A stretch of DNA of 64,000 nt. Origin: Scatophagus argus. Lineage: Eukaryota > Chordata > Actinopteri > Scatophagidae. The stretch lies in NCBI RefSeq assembly GCF_020382885.2, contig NC_058504.1, positions 13,155,019-13,219,018 of the forward strand. Reading direction: 5' to 3'. Below the pieces are notes generated by a model that saw only the letters and a program-made list of their open reading frames with translations, was not told the origin of the DNA and ran no database searches. Numbering within the stretch: the first letter of the stretch is position 1; each line of letters begins with the position of its first letter. Shown here piece after piece: positions 1-13,997 of this stretch. The translations under genes and the position numbers were made by a program.

Positions 1-1985
1 TCCAGCATTAGAGGACACAGGAAGAGTGTTTTATCTTACCCTTCTCCTCTCTAGCCATTTGTTCCTGTCTCCTAAGGAACATCAGGGGTAAAAAATAAAA
101 AGAGAGAAAGGAAAGTTCCTCAGACACAAAAGTGGATGAGTAGGGCAATTTACTGTCAACTTTAATCGTTATAGAATTTTACTTCAATTACAGTGTGCTT
201 TTCTGCCATGAATTCACTTGGAAGTGTTGCAGCAATTAAATGACTTGACTTGTTCAGAGTTGGATTGTCCAGTATTTTTCTTGCACACTGTAGACCACAA
301 ACTGCCACTCTTTTAGTTTGCCTTTATAAATAGTAGTGAGCAAATAATACTAACACACTAACAAAAAGCCCATCCATTATTACAAACAATCTTATAAAGC
401 ACTAACTGTAATTTAATGACAATCTACCTTGTCTACAATTACTCCAAATATTTACTTATTTTTTTAGGGTGCTGCCGAAAATGTAATACAGCTTTCAGTC
501 TTCACTATAATTTTCCTCAGTGGTCAAAGGGAAGAGAAAGAGACATAATGGAGACAACAAAAGCATGGGACAGTTGTGGACTGTTAACAAAAAAAAAAAA
601 AAAAAAAAAAAAGATCATTTTAGGATATTCCACAGATAAACGGGTTCATTGGTAGCAGGTGACAGTATGATGATTGTGTATTTTCAAAAGGCTCAGCCAT
701 TCACAAGCAAGGATGGGTTGAGGTTGAGCTCTCCGTTAAACATACGATTGTATAAAGTTCATTGGCTGTGGATCGCTTTGTAAAAATAGTTGTCGGGAAC
801 GCAGTTTGTTTGCAAATGACTACTCACTTTTTAATTACATTTATCAAACAGCATTCCAGCTTTTTTGAAATCAGGGTTTCAACATATATGATGCATATAT
901 GATTAAAACTACATCTGGGTATTTATCTGTCACAAGGAAGAAATTTCTCTCCAAAATCAAACATCTGGTTTTGAAACATTCACTCAATTAAAATGACTGC
1001 TGCATCAGGAATGAAACAACTTTTATTGTTTAATATCGTAAAAAAACAAAAGTAGATTTATTGAAATTAATCTAAACGGAGGTACTATGCTGTATAATAC
1101 TTATAATACTTACCCAAAATCGTCACCTCCACTGCTATGCTGATATGTGTATAGCCTGTATAGCAGTATATTCCACAGTGTTTACTTTAAAACTGTTAGT
1201 TTATAACTTTTTAATTTTGAAGCTGTTTTGCACACTTGTTTTTTTGCACTAAATTTCTTTTTTTCTAAGTTTCTCCTCTGCCTGGCTGTGTTTGTCCTGT
1301 GACTGACGCAGCCTCTTAGCTGTAAATTTGGAACAAGCAGTGAAGGGAGTTTGATGGAAGTCGATATATGAGCCTAATTCATCTACAGTTGGGTAAATGG
1401 AGAGAGAAGGAGAGCACTGTAGCTGTGATATCAGTGAGGGCAGAATGGCGGTAGGTTTATTGAAACCCCATCATGCCTCCAAACACAGACAAATAAAGCT
1501 CTGATCCCTGAGACCTAAATATGGTGCTGAGAGCTGGTGAGACTTTTTTTTTTATTTAAACCACATCATATATAAAGACAAGTGCTTTCAAAACAAAAAC
1601 AGATTTTTTTCATCAGTGTGTTTTTTTTTCCCCAAGAAAATGTATAACTTTTGATTTCAGCAGGGAATATATTTTCTTTCATGGACTTTCTGTGCTGGCT
1701 GAGTACCAGCTACTAACCAAGGAGTATATTGATCCCCCCTCCCCAGCATATAAAAGCAGATCCGACCAGATGGTACCTGGGCTGATGCTAGGCTTGCAGC
1801 AACAAGAGAGCTTTCAAAGCACCCAGTAACACAGCAGTGAAATGTGCAGCAGCCAGGATGTGTCCATGTTAACAGATTTTGAAAGTCCGACTGTAAAAAC
1901 CTTACGTCTCTGCACTATGCAAGGGCATTTTGATCCTAAAAGACCAAATGGTCCCAAGTGTACCTTTCTCATATTAAAGTTCAGG

Positions 1986-2299
1986 GCAGCACGGTGGTGC
2001 AGCGGTTAGCGCTGTCACCTCACAACAAGAGCGTTCCAGGGAGTTTGCATGTTCTCCCTGTGCCTGCGTGGGTTTTCTCCAGGTACTCCGGCTTCCTCCT
2101 ACAATCCCAAAAACGTGCACATTAGGTTAATTTACTACCCTACATTTGCCCGTAGCTGTGAGTGCGTGCGTGTGTGGTTGTCAGTCTTTATGTGTCCTGG
2201 GTGTACCCCGCTCCTCGCCCGCAGTCATCTGGGATAGGCTCCAGCTTTCCCGCGACCGTCACAGATAAGCAGCATAATAGAAAACGGATGGATGGATGT
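1986..2299 (+). mobile_element. Teleost SINE-like interspersed repeat
   Basis: The head reads gcacggtggtgcagcggtta, a pol III A-box-like sequence typical of a very common fish repeat. The body carries the family phrases agtttgcatgttctccctgt, ggtactccggcttcctcc and gggataggctccagc. The tail is a gatggatgg run. The B-box region expected after the head is deleted. It sits in a spock1 intron. The class (tRNA-headed SINE) is my inference; the repeat family itself I recognise with fair confidence. Confidence 0.7.
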
Positions 2300-5200
2300 T
2301 AATGTTCAACCAGCTGCCAGAGTTCATGTCAACACTGCATGCTTCTGCAAACAATGGACATGTTTTAAATGTCTTTACATTTCAACTTAATGTGTCGTTA
2401 CGTTTCAGTTCTCAACCTGTGCTTAAGGTCTGGTCAGGTTTAGGCACAAAAGTGCTTAGAGTATGAAAAAGATTGTATTTAGGCTTAAAATACCTGCTTT
2501 AGTCTACAATTTTAAAAAAAAAACTGTGATTACAGCAGTAGATAGATAAACAGATGCACATAAATAGATAATACTGTATATAAACAAATTGCATGGGATC
2601 ACTTCACGTTTACCTTGGTGCATTTTCAAATGATTTGATTTCACGTTTGCAATATAGGATTCATATCAGCTTTTTCAGTTGCTTAGCTACATCACTGTCA
2701 CTCTGTTAACACTGTCAGCTCTGTTTGCTGCCACAATACCCTTCACCACCCCAACCTCCGTATAATGGCTGTGCAGACAGATGATGACAACAGTGAGAGA
2801 AGCATGATGAAATCACTGCTTGTCAATCAAAAGTGGTGGTCCTGGATCAACCTGTGAGACAAAATCCACCAGCAGACAATTTAGGACCCTGGCAACTAAA
2901 GGATGCATCAAAATTATGTCAGAAATAATTGTGTCAGAAATGTAGGGGCAAAATCGCACATAGTGGCATGTCTCTGTGTGCATCAGTTAGCAAACTAATT
3001 AGTAATTATTAAGTTAGATAGATTTACAGTAACGTGAAACCCACATGTAATATGAAGTTAATTTGTAAGAGGCACCTTTGTGTGCCTTTATTTGGTATTG
3101 TTTGTTTTCCATACCTAATCCTCATTACTGCTCTTTGAAAGCTTCACACAGTGGTTTGACTGAAATGACACATTAACTCAAAATTTTTGCGAGCGTAAAA
3201 TAGCATTTATATCCAAACAAATCTTTGAAAATGACTATAATATAACTATGTTTGTTTTAGACTTCACTAAGTGTGAATATGCTCATCTTAAATTTAAACT
3301 AAATATATTTGTGTTAATTTATCAATAATCTGCTCTTGCCTTGTGCTCTTGCTCCCCTCAGCTTAAGCTCTGCCAGTTCTTCCATCTGTCTGACCCCTAC
3401 AGATTGGTAACCCTGCACCCAGGGGTCATCTGTCAACCTTATGGCCAAGGACAGTGGCTAGACAAGCTGGTAGTGTCGTCTGCGTGTCGAACTGTTCACA
3501 AACCGTAACTGTAACATCACAGATGGCGCACACATGACTTACTTGTCTCTGGTTTTCCTCCTTTATCAATTGCCAGTTTCAAAGCATGTGTCTTCCCAGT
3601 TTCTTCATTAAACAGCCTCTGGTGCAGAATCATAAAACTGACTGCACACTCATGTATGCAGGCACGAATCCTTTACACTTGTTCATTTGGCAACGTCTTA
3701 TCAGCAGCAGACAACCTTGTTCATTTACACAAATCAATAGTATTTTCAAGGTAAAAATGTGGTTTAGAGTGTGAAAAAGAATTTTTGCTTGGCACTTTGA
3801 AATGAATAGATATGCAATAAGGCATGTTAAGTTGCATTCCTCATGCATATTGACTTATTCACACGCAAGGATGAGAATTAAGTTATACTTGAGATTAGAA
3901 AGAAGCGGGGGGAATAAAAGGAGATGAGAGACCCATATAGATGTGTACTGCAGTGCTCCTGCATTACAATTGATTGGCTGGTTTAACTGCCATGGCTGCT
4001 CACTCAAGCTTTAAATAGATGGATAAAACTCTGTTTTACTCAACACTCTTCTATTCGCTTCCCTTCCCTGCCTCCTCCTCCCCCTCTTCATCCTGTCATT
4101 TTCTCCTTGACTTTCCTGCTCTCTGCTTTCGTTTTTTTTTTTTTGCCTTCTTTTCTCTTTTGTTTTTCCTCTCCTTTTCTTTCTCTTTACTTGCTTTTTT
4201 TTTCTCTTCTCTTCCCATATTTTCTAGAAATATTCAATCCACATCAGCTGATAACGATTTCACAGTCAGAGCACCATTGTCCCTACAAATGATCTTTTTT
4301 ACTGTTCATGAGAAAGTTTTATAAGTGTAATCATCGATAAGTGATGCTTTGTGCATTAGTGCCTGTATGTGGATAAACTGACTTGCTAATTTATATGTGT
4401 GTGTCTGATTTCCAATTTGTCTAGGATTGGAGGTCATGCATTTATCCTGAATTGTCCTCCAAGCCGCTGTTGACCAGATAAAAGCCTCCTTTTTCCCTGA
4501 TTCTTCCTCTCTCCTCTCTCCTCTCTCCCTTCATCTCTCATTTCCTCGCAGTGATAAAGTCATTTTGCAGCGAAGTGAAATAAAATGAGTTTCCTCCAGC
4601 GCTGATAGATGGAGGTGTGGACAGGCCAAAATAAGCAGGAGATAGAAACACACAGCAGTGCAGACAGCTATCAGGAGAAAGGTTGACATATCATCGCCTT
4701 GCATTTGCGGGATTATAAGAGGGCACACTGGTTGGTTAATGTGTTTTTGTGTCTGTGTGTGTGTTTTACAGATTGTAAGGAAATAAGTCTGTTGCTTAGT
4801 TATGACAAATGTGTGCAGTGTACTATGAATCTTTTCCCTTGAGGCTATCTGCAGTTCAGCATCTTTACTTTATGTGTTCCTTCTTATACCTCAATGACAA
4901 AGGGTATGGGAATGCTCTTCCATATCATGTGACAGCTCCAGATATGTCCAGAGGTACATATGTTAAGAGTCGATATGAGTGTGTGCTCAATCATTTGTAT
5001 AGATGGTTGCTGAGATTACTGTAAAGCGAAGACAAGAAAACCGCCGTTGTGTCCGACTCGGTGGCTGATTTAACGCTGATAAACTAGCATGTAAACAGCA
5101 GCGTAGTGTGTTTGATCAAGTCAGAAACTAGTTGATGTTCACATCAGACACCAGCTGTGACTCAAACACAACCCATTAGGCCCCTAATGGAGACGAGACC

Positions 5201-5794
5201 ACTCTCATTTTCTGATGTTAGCAGCTACGTGATGATGACTTGTACATAATGCTTTGATCTTGTCTTAATTAACTTGGTATTGGGATGAAATCATTTTTGG
5301 TTTGTTCACCATAGGGACTGCATGTGGTCGCTGTATGTGGCTTAAAATCCACTTTGTCTTTTACCTCATTTTGTTAGCTTTGTTCTTTGTGGGGGCTTGT
5401 AGCAGATATGTTGATTTTCGTTAACACGTATCTGGTGCAGCTTTGTGACTGGCAGCATCGCCATGACCACCAGTCCGCTGCCTGATGCTGGCACATCTCT
5501 CACTTCATTTATACTAATAAGGGTACTGAGTTAACTTCTGGAACAGGACAGCACTTCAGTCAGACAGTCACCTGTGAAGCCTTCCTCTTCTCAGCCATAG
5601 GCATAGTTTATGCCATTGCATAGGCTTCAGCTTCTCCAACACCTTCAGTAGCTTCCACACAGCAGCCACGCTGGGCACCACCAATCAAACCATTCATATC
5701 TGCAGTCACTGGTCATCCCAGGAATGTTGCTCCTACATTCATAACAATCTTGAGGAGCTACATCAAGTTATACAAGCGGAGTGATTAATGAGAA

Positions 5795-5985
5795 AAATGC
5801 CAAGGCACTTAACCCCCAATTTGCTCAAAATTTGCCAATTTCGTATTTCACTCATTGTAATTTGCTGGGTGTTGCATGTGTGTTCAGCTAAGGATGGGTT
5901 AAATGCAGAAGACAAATTCAGTGTGTGCATGTGAAACTATATACTGCCAATAAAGCTGATTCATCTTCTTCTGATTCTTATATCT
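5795..5985 (+). mobile_element. Retroelement-like 3' tail
   Basis: The phrases aaggcacttaaccccca, gatgggttaaatgcagaaga and ccaataaagctgattc followed by cttcttct occur in a common fish dispersed repeat that ends in a TTC-rich tail. It is diverged and has no coding capacity. Whether it is a LINE or SINE end cannot be told from this copy alone. Confidence 0.45.
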
Positions 5986-6708
5986 GTTGACTGTTTTGGG
6001 GGCCCATACCTGGCATGGGCAGCTCAACTCCTGCACTAATTCGCCTCCTGCGATCCTTAAATGTACGACTTCCTGCACCACATTCATCCCATTCTTCACA
6101 TCCATTCATCCATCTTTATCTTCCAGAACATTCTCATTTCATTAAACCATTAAAACTCACATTGTTGTGGTTTGAACCTGGCTAGTGAAAGAGCTCATGT
6201 CTCTCTCTTTTACTGTCACTGTGTCTTTTTCACCTCCTCCACCTTCTGTTTTTTCTCTCTACTTCTGTCTGTCAAGGGAAAGTTGGTTTGTGCTGTTAGC
6301 CTAGTGTGAAATGACAAAATGCTCAGAGTCAATGAGCTGCTTTGATCTTTTGTCACCCTGGACATCAGCCAGCTGTGCCTGGCTGCCATGGCTATAATGT
6401 CACTGTGGAGATTGATTTGGAAGAAGATGAGGTTGACGCTCAGAGAGAATAGTCCTCATTAAGCAGCCCACACTGCGGAAAACTCAACGTTTACATCATA
6501 CCTTTTACCATTCTTCTTCTTCATCTTTTTGTCTAAGTCATTATTTTCCTGCTGCTTCAGTTAGTAGCACATAAGAATGCCGGGTTGAAAACCCACAGAA
6601 AAGCTGAATTTCAAATTCTGCTCTTTGCTGTTTCTCCGGTTCTGCATGTTTCCACTAACTCATTTTTGCTGTTCAGAGATGAAGTTTAACCCTGCTCTTT
6701 CCTTTTAG

Positions 6709-6823
6709 GCCCGGATGCCACTAAGGACCCCTGTCTGAAGATCCGCTGCCCTGCTCACAAGGTGTGTGTCAGCCATGACTATCAAACGGCCATCTGCACC
6801 AATCGCAAGCAGCCAATCCACAG
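6709..6823 (+). CDS. spock1: spock1 exon, cysteine-containing segment before the Kazal module
   Basis: Acceptor ccttttag and donor gtaaga flank this exon. It begins by completing a split codon and then reads PDATKDPCLKIRCPAHKVC, followed by VSHDYQTAICTNRKQ. This is the testican block DPCLKVKC..HKVCVTQDYQTA. It ends two bases into a codon. It is the first spock1 exon I can find in the window. Confidence 0.92.
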
Positions 6824-9800
6824 GTAAGAACGAGTAATGTGACACTTTAATAACCCATGGTTTTGTTCTGTGGTTCGCCATGTAAGCGATTGGTGACCTC
6901 TAACCACAGCATTCAGTGATTCAGTCCATATGGTCTCCTGCCCACATGTCATGTCCATGGGCAACAAAGTGAACCCCACAGTGCTCCTAATGGTCAAGCC
7001 AGCACCTAGCATGGTGACTTACTGCCTCTGGTGTGTAAGTGTGCGTGTGAATGGGAGGCAAATTATAACAACAACAAAAAACAAGCATTTATTTTACTTG
7101 TTGTTCCTTTACCTTCTCATTGTTTGTTGTCTCACAGAATCTAGCGCTTTGGGTGAGATTAATATCAATAAATCAACCAGTTTTGCCAGAGCCACCTTAT
7201 TAAAGCCAATAGGTAGAAAATAAATAAAGCGGTTGCTCTCTTTGACAAAAACAAAAGTGAAACAATGCAGAAATCAACTTTGAAGATTGTTATTGCTCCG
7301 AATAAGGATATGTTTGGTTTTGCATGTTACATGTAGCATACATGAAGAAATATACTGTATATTCTTTTTGATTACCAAAAAGTAATTCATAAACAAAGAC
7401 ATTTGCAGTTTGCTATCCTACACATGTCTGTTCAGTTAGACCCTAATGAAATTTCTAATGAAATAAACTTCCAGTAATAGAAATCCAGATAGACTTATTT
7501 GGGAGTGGCAAAACCAGTCACAGGTTTGGAGTATACTGCATAATAACTCAATGTATTTTACAGCTGAAATCCGTAGTCCTAAAACAGACATAATGTAACA
7601 TGTTCAGTAGAAGACTTCTGAAAAGCATCATCACAACAAAATCATTTTTACAGACTAAGTAGTTGTTATAAAATTTGGAATTTGTTAATTATTAAGAAAA
7701 TAAAACAATATCAAATATGTTTCTGAGCAGTACACACACATTTGGGGTGTTTCAGAATAGCAAAATGGTTGCGTTTTAGTTGCTTTAATGCAAGACTTTG
7801 TCGCTCCATAAATATGAAATTATTAAGGAGTTCATGTAAACACCTTTCACTTAAAATGACTGTGAAAAGAGGAACATCAATATGCGAAAGAGCCTTGGGG
7901 CAGATTAGACGAATCACAGCGAGCAGCAGTGTTAACAGTGTGTAAGAATTTGATCTGCTTCATATACACACATATTCCCAACACCAAATTGTTTCAGTAA
8001 AACTGTTTGCTATTTGGGCTCTGTCGCATTCAATTTGTATTTGTGTTTTCAACCTTGTTATGCCACTGATTTTAAGTTTTAAGTCAATTTTTCAGTTCAA
8101 GAAGCGTTTCCCCTGAAAGATATACAAACATTTTGTTTGTCAGGCTATCTAATAATTAATTAGATAGATAATTGATTTCCTCCAGTCATTGGTTTCTAAG
8201 ATCCTTGTTTTTATTTTTTTTTTTCCTTCATGTTGCATTAATTACATGTTCTCTTTGCTGCTTAATATGTCAGACTATTCACCTGAAATCTGTATTTTCC
8301 CAGCAGCATCTACTCACTGAAGCTTTGGACTACAATATTATTTTATCTACAAGTTAAATTAGTTGCATTGATTTGCATAACACAGATTCATTGTCCTCTC
8401 AGAGGGCAAATCCAAACTGGTAACACTTAAGGTACACAAAAAGCAGCTACCAAGGAACGAATGTGAGGGGGTAAAAAGGAGGAACTAACTGTAACCCTGA
8501 ATAATTCTTAATCTTAATTGTATAGTTGCTGATGATTAGTTGTTGATTAATTAGTCTTATTAAGAAACAAGGAATATGAAAGACTTGATATTTAATGAAT
8601 CATAATAAAAACTTTCCTAATTGTACGTAATGGAGGATGAGTTACATGAGAAAAGATTGGGTGATCTTTTATTAATGAATAATGATCAGTTCATCTGTAT
8701 CTGTGAATCGATCATACTGAGCGCTTTCTTCATGAGTTGTCCCACATTACTTCCTGATGATGATGACAATTAGCTCCTGAGTTGCTCCCAGGAGTTCACT
8801 TCCAGAAAGTGCAATTATGTTAAAAAAATATTTTAATTATATCCACAACACATATGTAGTCATTTTAACATCCAAGTCATATGCTGCAGTATTGGTGATG
8901 CTGACACCTTAAAAATAAATGTCCCGTGCTTTGAATCTGCCACCCTCTGTTTCCAGTACCACCAGGGGCTGGCTTGGGTCCCACGGTGAATGTATCACCC
9001 TGCTGCCACTGGTTTGGACCATCTGCCTGCTCTGCCTCCTTTTGGGGGTTTTATTCTCTCTGGACAGGCTCTGTCCCACTCCCCAGCACAGAAATAGTCC
9101 AACTTTTTTCTTTTTCTATCAATATGGCTCTAAATAATTAATATAATTAAGAAGCTTATTGTGGTCAGGCAAAAAAGTACAGACAAAAATCATAATTTAC
9201 CACCAATTTCACACCAAGAACGTCATAATTAGTGCGATTACTACTCAGTATTCAATATTACGTTACTTGAGCAGGCACAAAAAGATAATATGTCATCACA
9301 AGTTCACCTCATGAACAACGTGGTCAGTATGAAAGATTCACAGATAATCATGAAGTAATCATTGCCTAGTACTTCATTAATAGATCTCCCTGGCTGTTCA
9401 ACAGCACCACAGTTAATCAGGGAGGAGGAAGCGCTCCCCATTCAGATTTACCCTGCCAATCTGGGGAATTGAACCGCCAACCTTTTGTTCACAAGCAAGC
9501 TTTACTAATCAGTAACTAATTATTAGCTACTTGAAAATTTGATCATGTGCTGCTCTTTAATGGTTAACTAGTGGTACGTTCCTCATTTGCTCCCTAGCAA
9601 CTACTCAAAAGTATCTTATTGTAAAAACTCCAAACTTTATTACTCTCAAAATATTTTGTTGACAAATACAGTTAATGTCCACTATGTTGCACCATGCGTA
9701 TCTACTAGATGAGTCTTCATTATAATTCACTATTTAAAACAAAAAAGTGGCCTTTTTGAAGTTGCCCTTCCACACACTTACAGTTTCTTTATTAAGAAGA

Positions 9801-10111
9801 TGTCAACACAAAAGTCCCAGGCATAACTTCTACTTCTTCTTGTTGCAAATTTGTGTAGTTGATTAGTTGCACTTGTTGACTTCCCTTATTGGGTGATTAT
9901 TTTTGGCTGCAGACTTGGACATCTACTTTAGCAGCAAAAGAAAGAAAGGAAGAATAAAGAAAGAAAGAAAAACATTATGGAGGCTTGCAGTGTTCATTTG
10001 TGTGGACCTCTGTCCTGCTGTGTGGGCTGTGGTACAATCAAATCAGAGCCATTCCAGATTAGAGCAACATGGAAACTCCCAGCAGGGGGTTGAAGTACCC
10101 TGGATGAGGGA

Positions 10112-10146
<35 letters not shown>

Positions 10147-13100
10147 TTCTTCCTCTCTTCCTCTCTCTCTCTCTCTCTCTCTCTGTAGCTGTCTGAGCTC
10201 TGTGTGAATATTTTCCGCGTATGCACTAATTTCCCCGACCAAGTAAATCCCGCCCTTCAAATCACGCTAATAACTTGAGCACGCTCTTGTGTTTCACTGC
10301 ATTTGTGCCATTTATGCAAAGAGTGCTTGATAAGAGAGGAGGAGAAGCATCGGATTAGGTAACATCAACAAACATCAGCATACAAGTTTCATCGTACCTC
10401 CGTCTTATTATCCGCCAGCACTTTTTTTATTTATCAGTGCAGTGTGCATATCTAATCTGCTCCGGCAATGATAGGGGCTCTGTCACTGAGTGTAACACTT
10501 ATAAAGACACTCTACTGGGGATTTTAATCTTGTAATTTTACAGAGTGTAGATGTCTATCCAGGGACTGAATAGTGAACTCTGACTTAAATCTGATGTTAT
10601 AATCTTTTTCACTTTGTTTTTTTTTATTTAAGCTCAGAGGGATAATTTAGGGGGTGTCAGTCTCAACTTTACTCTTAAATTACTCTAATGCAGGTTAAAC
10701 AGCCGCAGTTTCATTCTCATAAAAACAAGGACCTACTTTTTCAACCTTAAAAGTTAGCTTCCCTAACCCCAGACTGACTCAGACCTATGAGCCGTGTTTC
10801 TTTCTGACCAGTGGCATCAAATGACAAATAAGAGAAAAATATGGAGCCAGCAATGTGGAGTGAGTTTTTAGAGAATACTGTAACTCGTTCAAAATATACA
10901 GCAGTGAGGATGCTGTTATTTTTTTGTTTGCGTGAAAAAACCTGTCCTGAGTCTGGCTGATGAGTAGCAAGTCAAGGACAAAAGTCTTACCTCATCCGTC
11001 TGTCTGCCTGTGACAGGTTTGAGATTGAGATTTTATTCACCTGGAAGAAGAATGCAAGAGTGTACAGAGCTGAGCGGTTTGAGTAGTTGTTCAGTTGTCC
11101 ATGTAATTTAGGGAGATTATTATCATTATGCCAATGTGTAGTTTAGTTCTCTTATTCCTTTCTATGGCCGAAATAAGCAGTACATTTATCAAATTACAAG
11201 TGTTGTTGTTTTTTTTTGGTAGTTTTTTTTTTTTTTTTCATTCTTAGAGTTTTGGAAAAGTTCAGTAAAATGGATGTTGTTGTACATGTTCTGTGTACAA
11301 TAAGAACCGAGAGCAAACAGCAGGAGTAGACTTTTCATTAAAACAAAATTATGACTTGTGTGTTAACAAATTCATCAGAGCATGCGAGGCCAAATTCCTT
11401 CCTAAGTTACCATATATACAGCTGCATTTCTTTTATCTATAAGTTATGGTGAGACTAATTATCTCCTCACATTATATATCTTGTCAATAAAACAATGTCA
11501 GAGCGTAGAAGTGGTTGACAGTACGACTGTCCACCGGTTCACCTCAGTCGTTGATAGTTTGTGGTTGTCACATTAGTTTCTTTGTTAAGAGTCTGACTCA
11601 CTCTAATTCCATCTCTGCTCAATGGATCAGAAGGCAGCAGGGTGTTTAGTGAGAGCACTTATAGATAGAAAATTGCTGTGAGATTTGGATCAAACATAAT
11701 TACACCCACTGTAGAAGAGGCCTCGATAGACCAATCAGGATTCGCTCGCTTCAGGCTGGCTCTGACAACTACACACACTTTTGGCTCAGTAGGAAACTGA
11801 TTCTCATAGTTTGGATTATATTCCTGCCTGGGAAGTTAACACTCCTATTCAATATTGAGTGATGTTAGTGAAAATGTTATACATACAGGACATACATAGA
11901 AAGACTTGGACCAATGCAGATATTATTGCTTGTTTTGTGTTTTTGTTGTGTGTACAGGAGAACTTGTCTTTGTTCTACCGAGTAATGTCAAAATTCACGT
12001 TCCGCCTCTCTCTGTCTCTCTTAGTGTGAAACCCAGGAAAGGCAGTGCAGGCCACAAGCACAGGCTTGAAACAGGGGCTCATGGGAAATGTAGGCTCTGC
12101 TCGGCGATCCAGTCGAGCCCTGTTTGTGGCTCTGATGGACACACCTACTCTTCCAAGGTGAGACATCCCTTTGGCACGTATCTCCTTTTTAGTTTCACTC
12201 GCTCCTTCCTCTCTCGAGTTACTTGTCTCTCTCTTAAAGTGTGTCACTGTCTTTTTTTCCGTTTCTCAGCTACTATTATTTATCAATAATTCAGTTTGAT
12301 GTCAGCCATAAAAGTGAAGACAGGATTACTTCAGGACATACAGCAGTGGTTTAAGAGAAGCTGAGTTCTATAATTTATGCTGTAAATATTTGAAATTATG
12401 TGTACTTTTCTTTCTTTTTCTTGATAGGTGATACTTTAATTATTCACATCTGTCACTTTTTCACTCACTCTTTCTCCTGCCTCCTTTTTTCTTCCTGTTT
12501 TCCTCCCCATTTTGCTATCCATGTATTGACTCCTTTTATGGAAATGACTGAGAACAAATTTAGTTATCAGAGATCTTTCCAACAGATAAAAACCATCTCT
12601 AACCTCTGCTTTTATTCTCATTCTCAGCTACATTCAGTCACACAAAGCCACAAACTTACCATAGCATGCCATGATAGAGAAGGAAACAAAGGGAAGGTTT
12701 GGTCAAAGGCAGAGGTTTGGTCATTGTGATTAGTCGAGAGCAGAGGAATGTCAGACTGCAGAGCTGAAGAGTGAATATAGGTGGCTGAAAAGCACATAAA
12801 GGAGTGAAGCACTGTGTGTCCATCCTTGGTATAATAGACTGTAGATTCTTATTGATATTCACATTTTGGTTGCCAGGGGTGAAGCACAGTCCAATAGACT
12901 GGAACGTCATACAACTGAACAGTATAAGACATCTCTCTGATGTCGCCCAGCAATCGAAGTGTTTGCGACAGCAATATTGGCAAAGAAGAGCGAGGTATGA
13001 GGACACTGTTGTCACTTGCCCAGTGTTATTTATTAATTGCAGCGTTTCAGTCGTTTCAGGGACGTTGCTAAAACGCATGGTAGTGCCTGGGGGTGCAGAA

Positions 13101-13958
13101 TCAATAAAAACAAATCAGAGGAGGAGTTCAAACACGACTGTGTTTTATTTGCCAGAAAGTTTGTCGTCCATCCACAGACCAGCTTTCTTTTTCCCTTTAG
13201 CTTTGCGGGCTCCCCGTTGTCCTTTGCCACAACAACCAGTCTGTGGTGGTGCGGGTCTCTGTAACTGAACATCCTCATGGAAGGAAATGAATTGACTTCC
13301 ATATGTTTGGTGTTCAGTTCAAATGAGTTAAAACACCAACCCATCAGTATGAAACACAGTGATAATGGGAGTTTGAAGTGACTGTGTATGAAGAAGTCGG
13401 GACAAAGGCTTTCTTAATGGCCAACCTGCCTATAGCTTGTGCTGAGGAGCAGTGTTGAAGGTAAAACAAAAAGAAGGAAGGGAACAGAAGGGAGAGGAGG
13501 GCTGGGAAGTCCCTGTGCTCTCTGTGGTAATTTAGTTGGTGGGGTTCAGTTAGCTGGTGGAGTGATGGGTCCCTGTGGCCCAACTTAAACTCTGCTCAGC
13601 AGTGAGCTGCCGGTCTCAAGCTTATTCAGGTTTTATTATTACATTACATGCCTCCCTCATCGTAACCACACACATACTCACACACACTCAATATCCTATT
13701 AAGAGGACAGTGCTCTTATCTCCTGGGAGGGTTCAGCCCACTAAGTTAAGTCCATGACTTCACTCCTTTTAAATCATCCTTTCTCTCCTCTCCTCTCTCC
13801 TCCTCTCCTCTCCTCCATTTTTACCCCACCAAGTCAGGTGTTAAAACACTGTTTCATCAAAACCACATTAACCCCTGGTGAGAGACAAACATAAAGATTC
13901 ATGAGGCCTCTCACTGTGCTGACAGTGACTGGAGGAGGTCATCTATTTCCTGGGATTC

Positions 13959-13997
<39 letters not shown>

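Larger units (their letters stand above)
1..6708 (+). other. spock1: spock1 intron (5' portion in window)
   Basis: No spock1-like coding segment and no long ORF is visible here. It holds a poly(A) run (589-612), a fish SINE-like repeat (1986-2299), CT-rich stretches (about 4060-4215 and 4498-4535) and a second retroelement-like tail (about 5795-5985). I looked for the exon that should encode the DRDKYWNRFRDDDYF region and did not find it, so it is presumably upstream of the window. Confidence 0.7.
6824..12024 (+). other. spock1: spock1 intron
   Basis: A 5.2 kb intron that is AT-rich and without coding signal. It contains a SINE-like relic on the minus strand (about 9385-9505) and a GA/CT inverted microsatellite (about 10105-10185). 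ORFs in this stretch are short and low-complexity. Confidence 0.7.

Noticed and set aside
1986..2080. tRNA-like head resembling a tRNA gene
   Set aside because: Only an A-box-like stretch is present; there is no cloverleaf and the rest matches a dispersed fish repeat.
4019..4324. 101-codon Phe/Ser/Leu-rich ORF resembling a membrane protein
   Set aside because: It comes from a T/CT-rich low-complexity tract; the hydrophobic look is composition only.
9903..10260. ORFs with Glu-Arg or Ser-Leu dipeptide runs on both strands
   Set aside because: Products of the (GA)n and (CT)n microsatellites.
12656..13344. Overlapping ORFs of 103-154 codons on both strands in a spock1 intron
   Set aside because: No domain, no splice context and biased composition; the two strands are open at once by chance. 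They do not fit the spock1 frame or phases.
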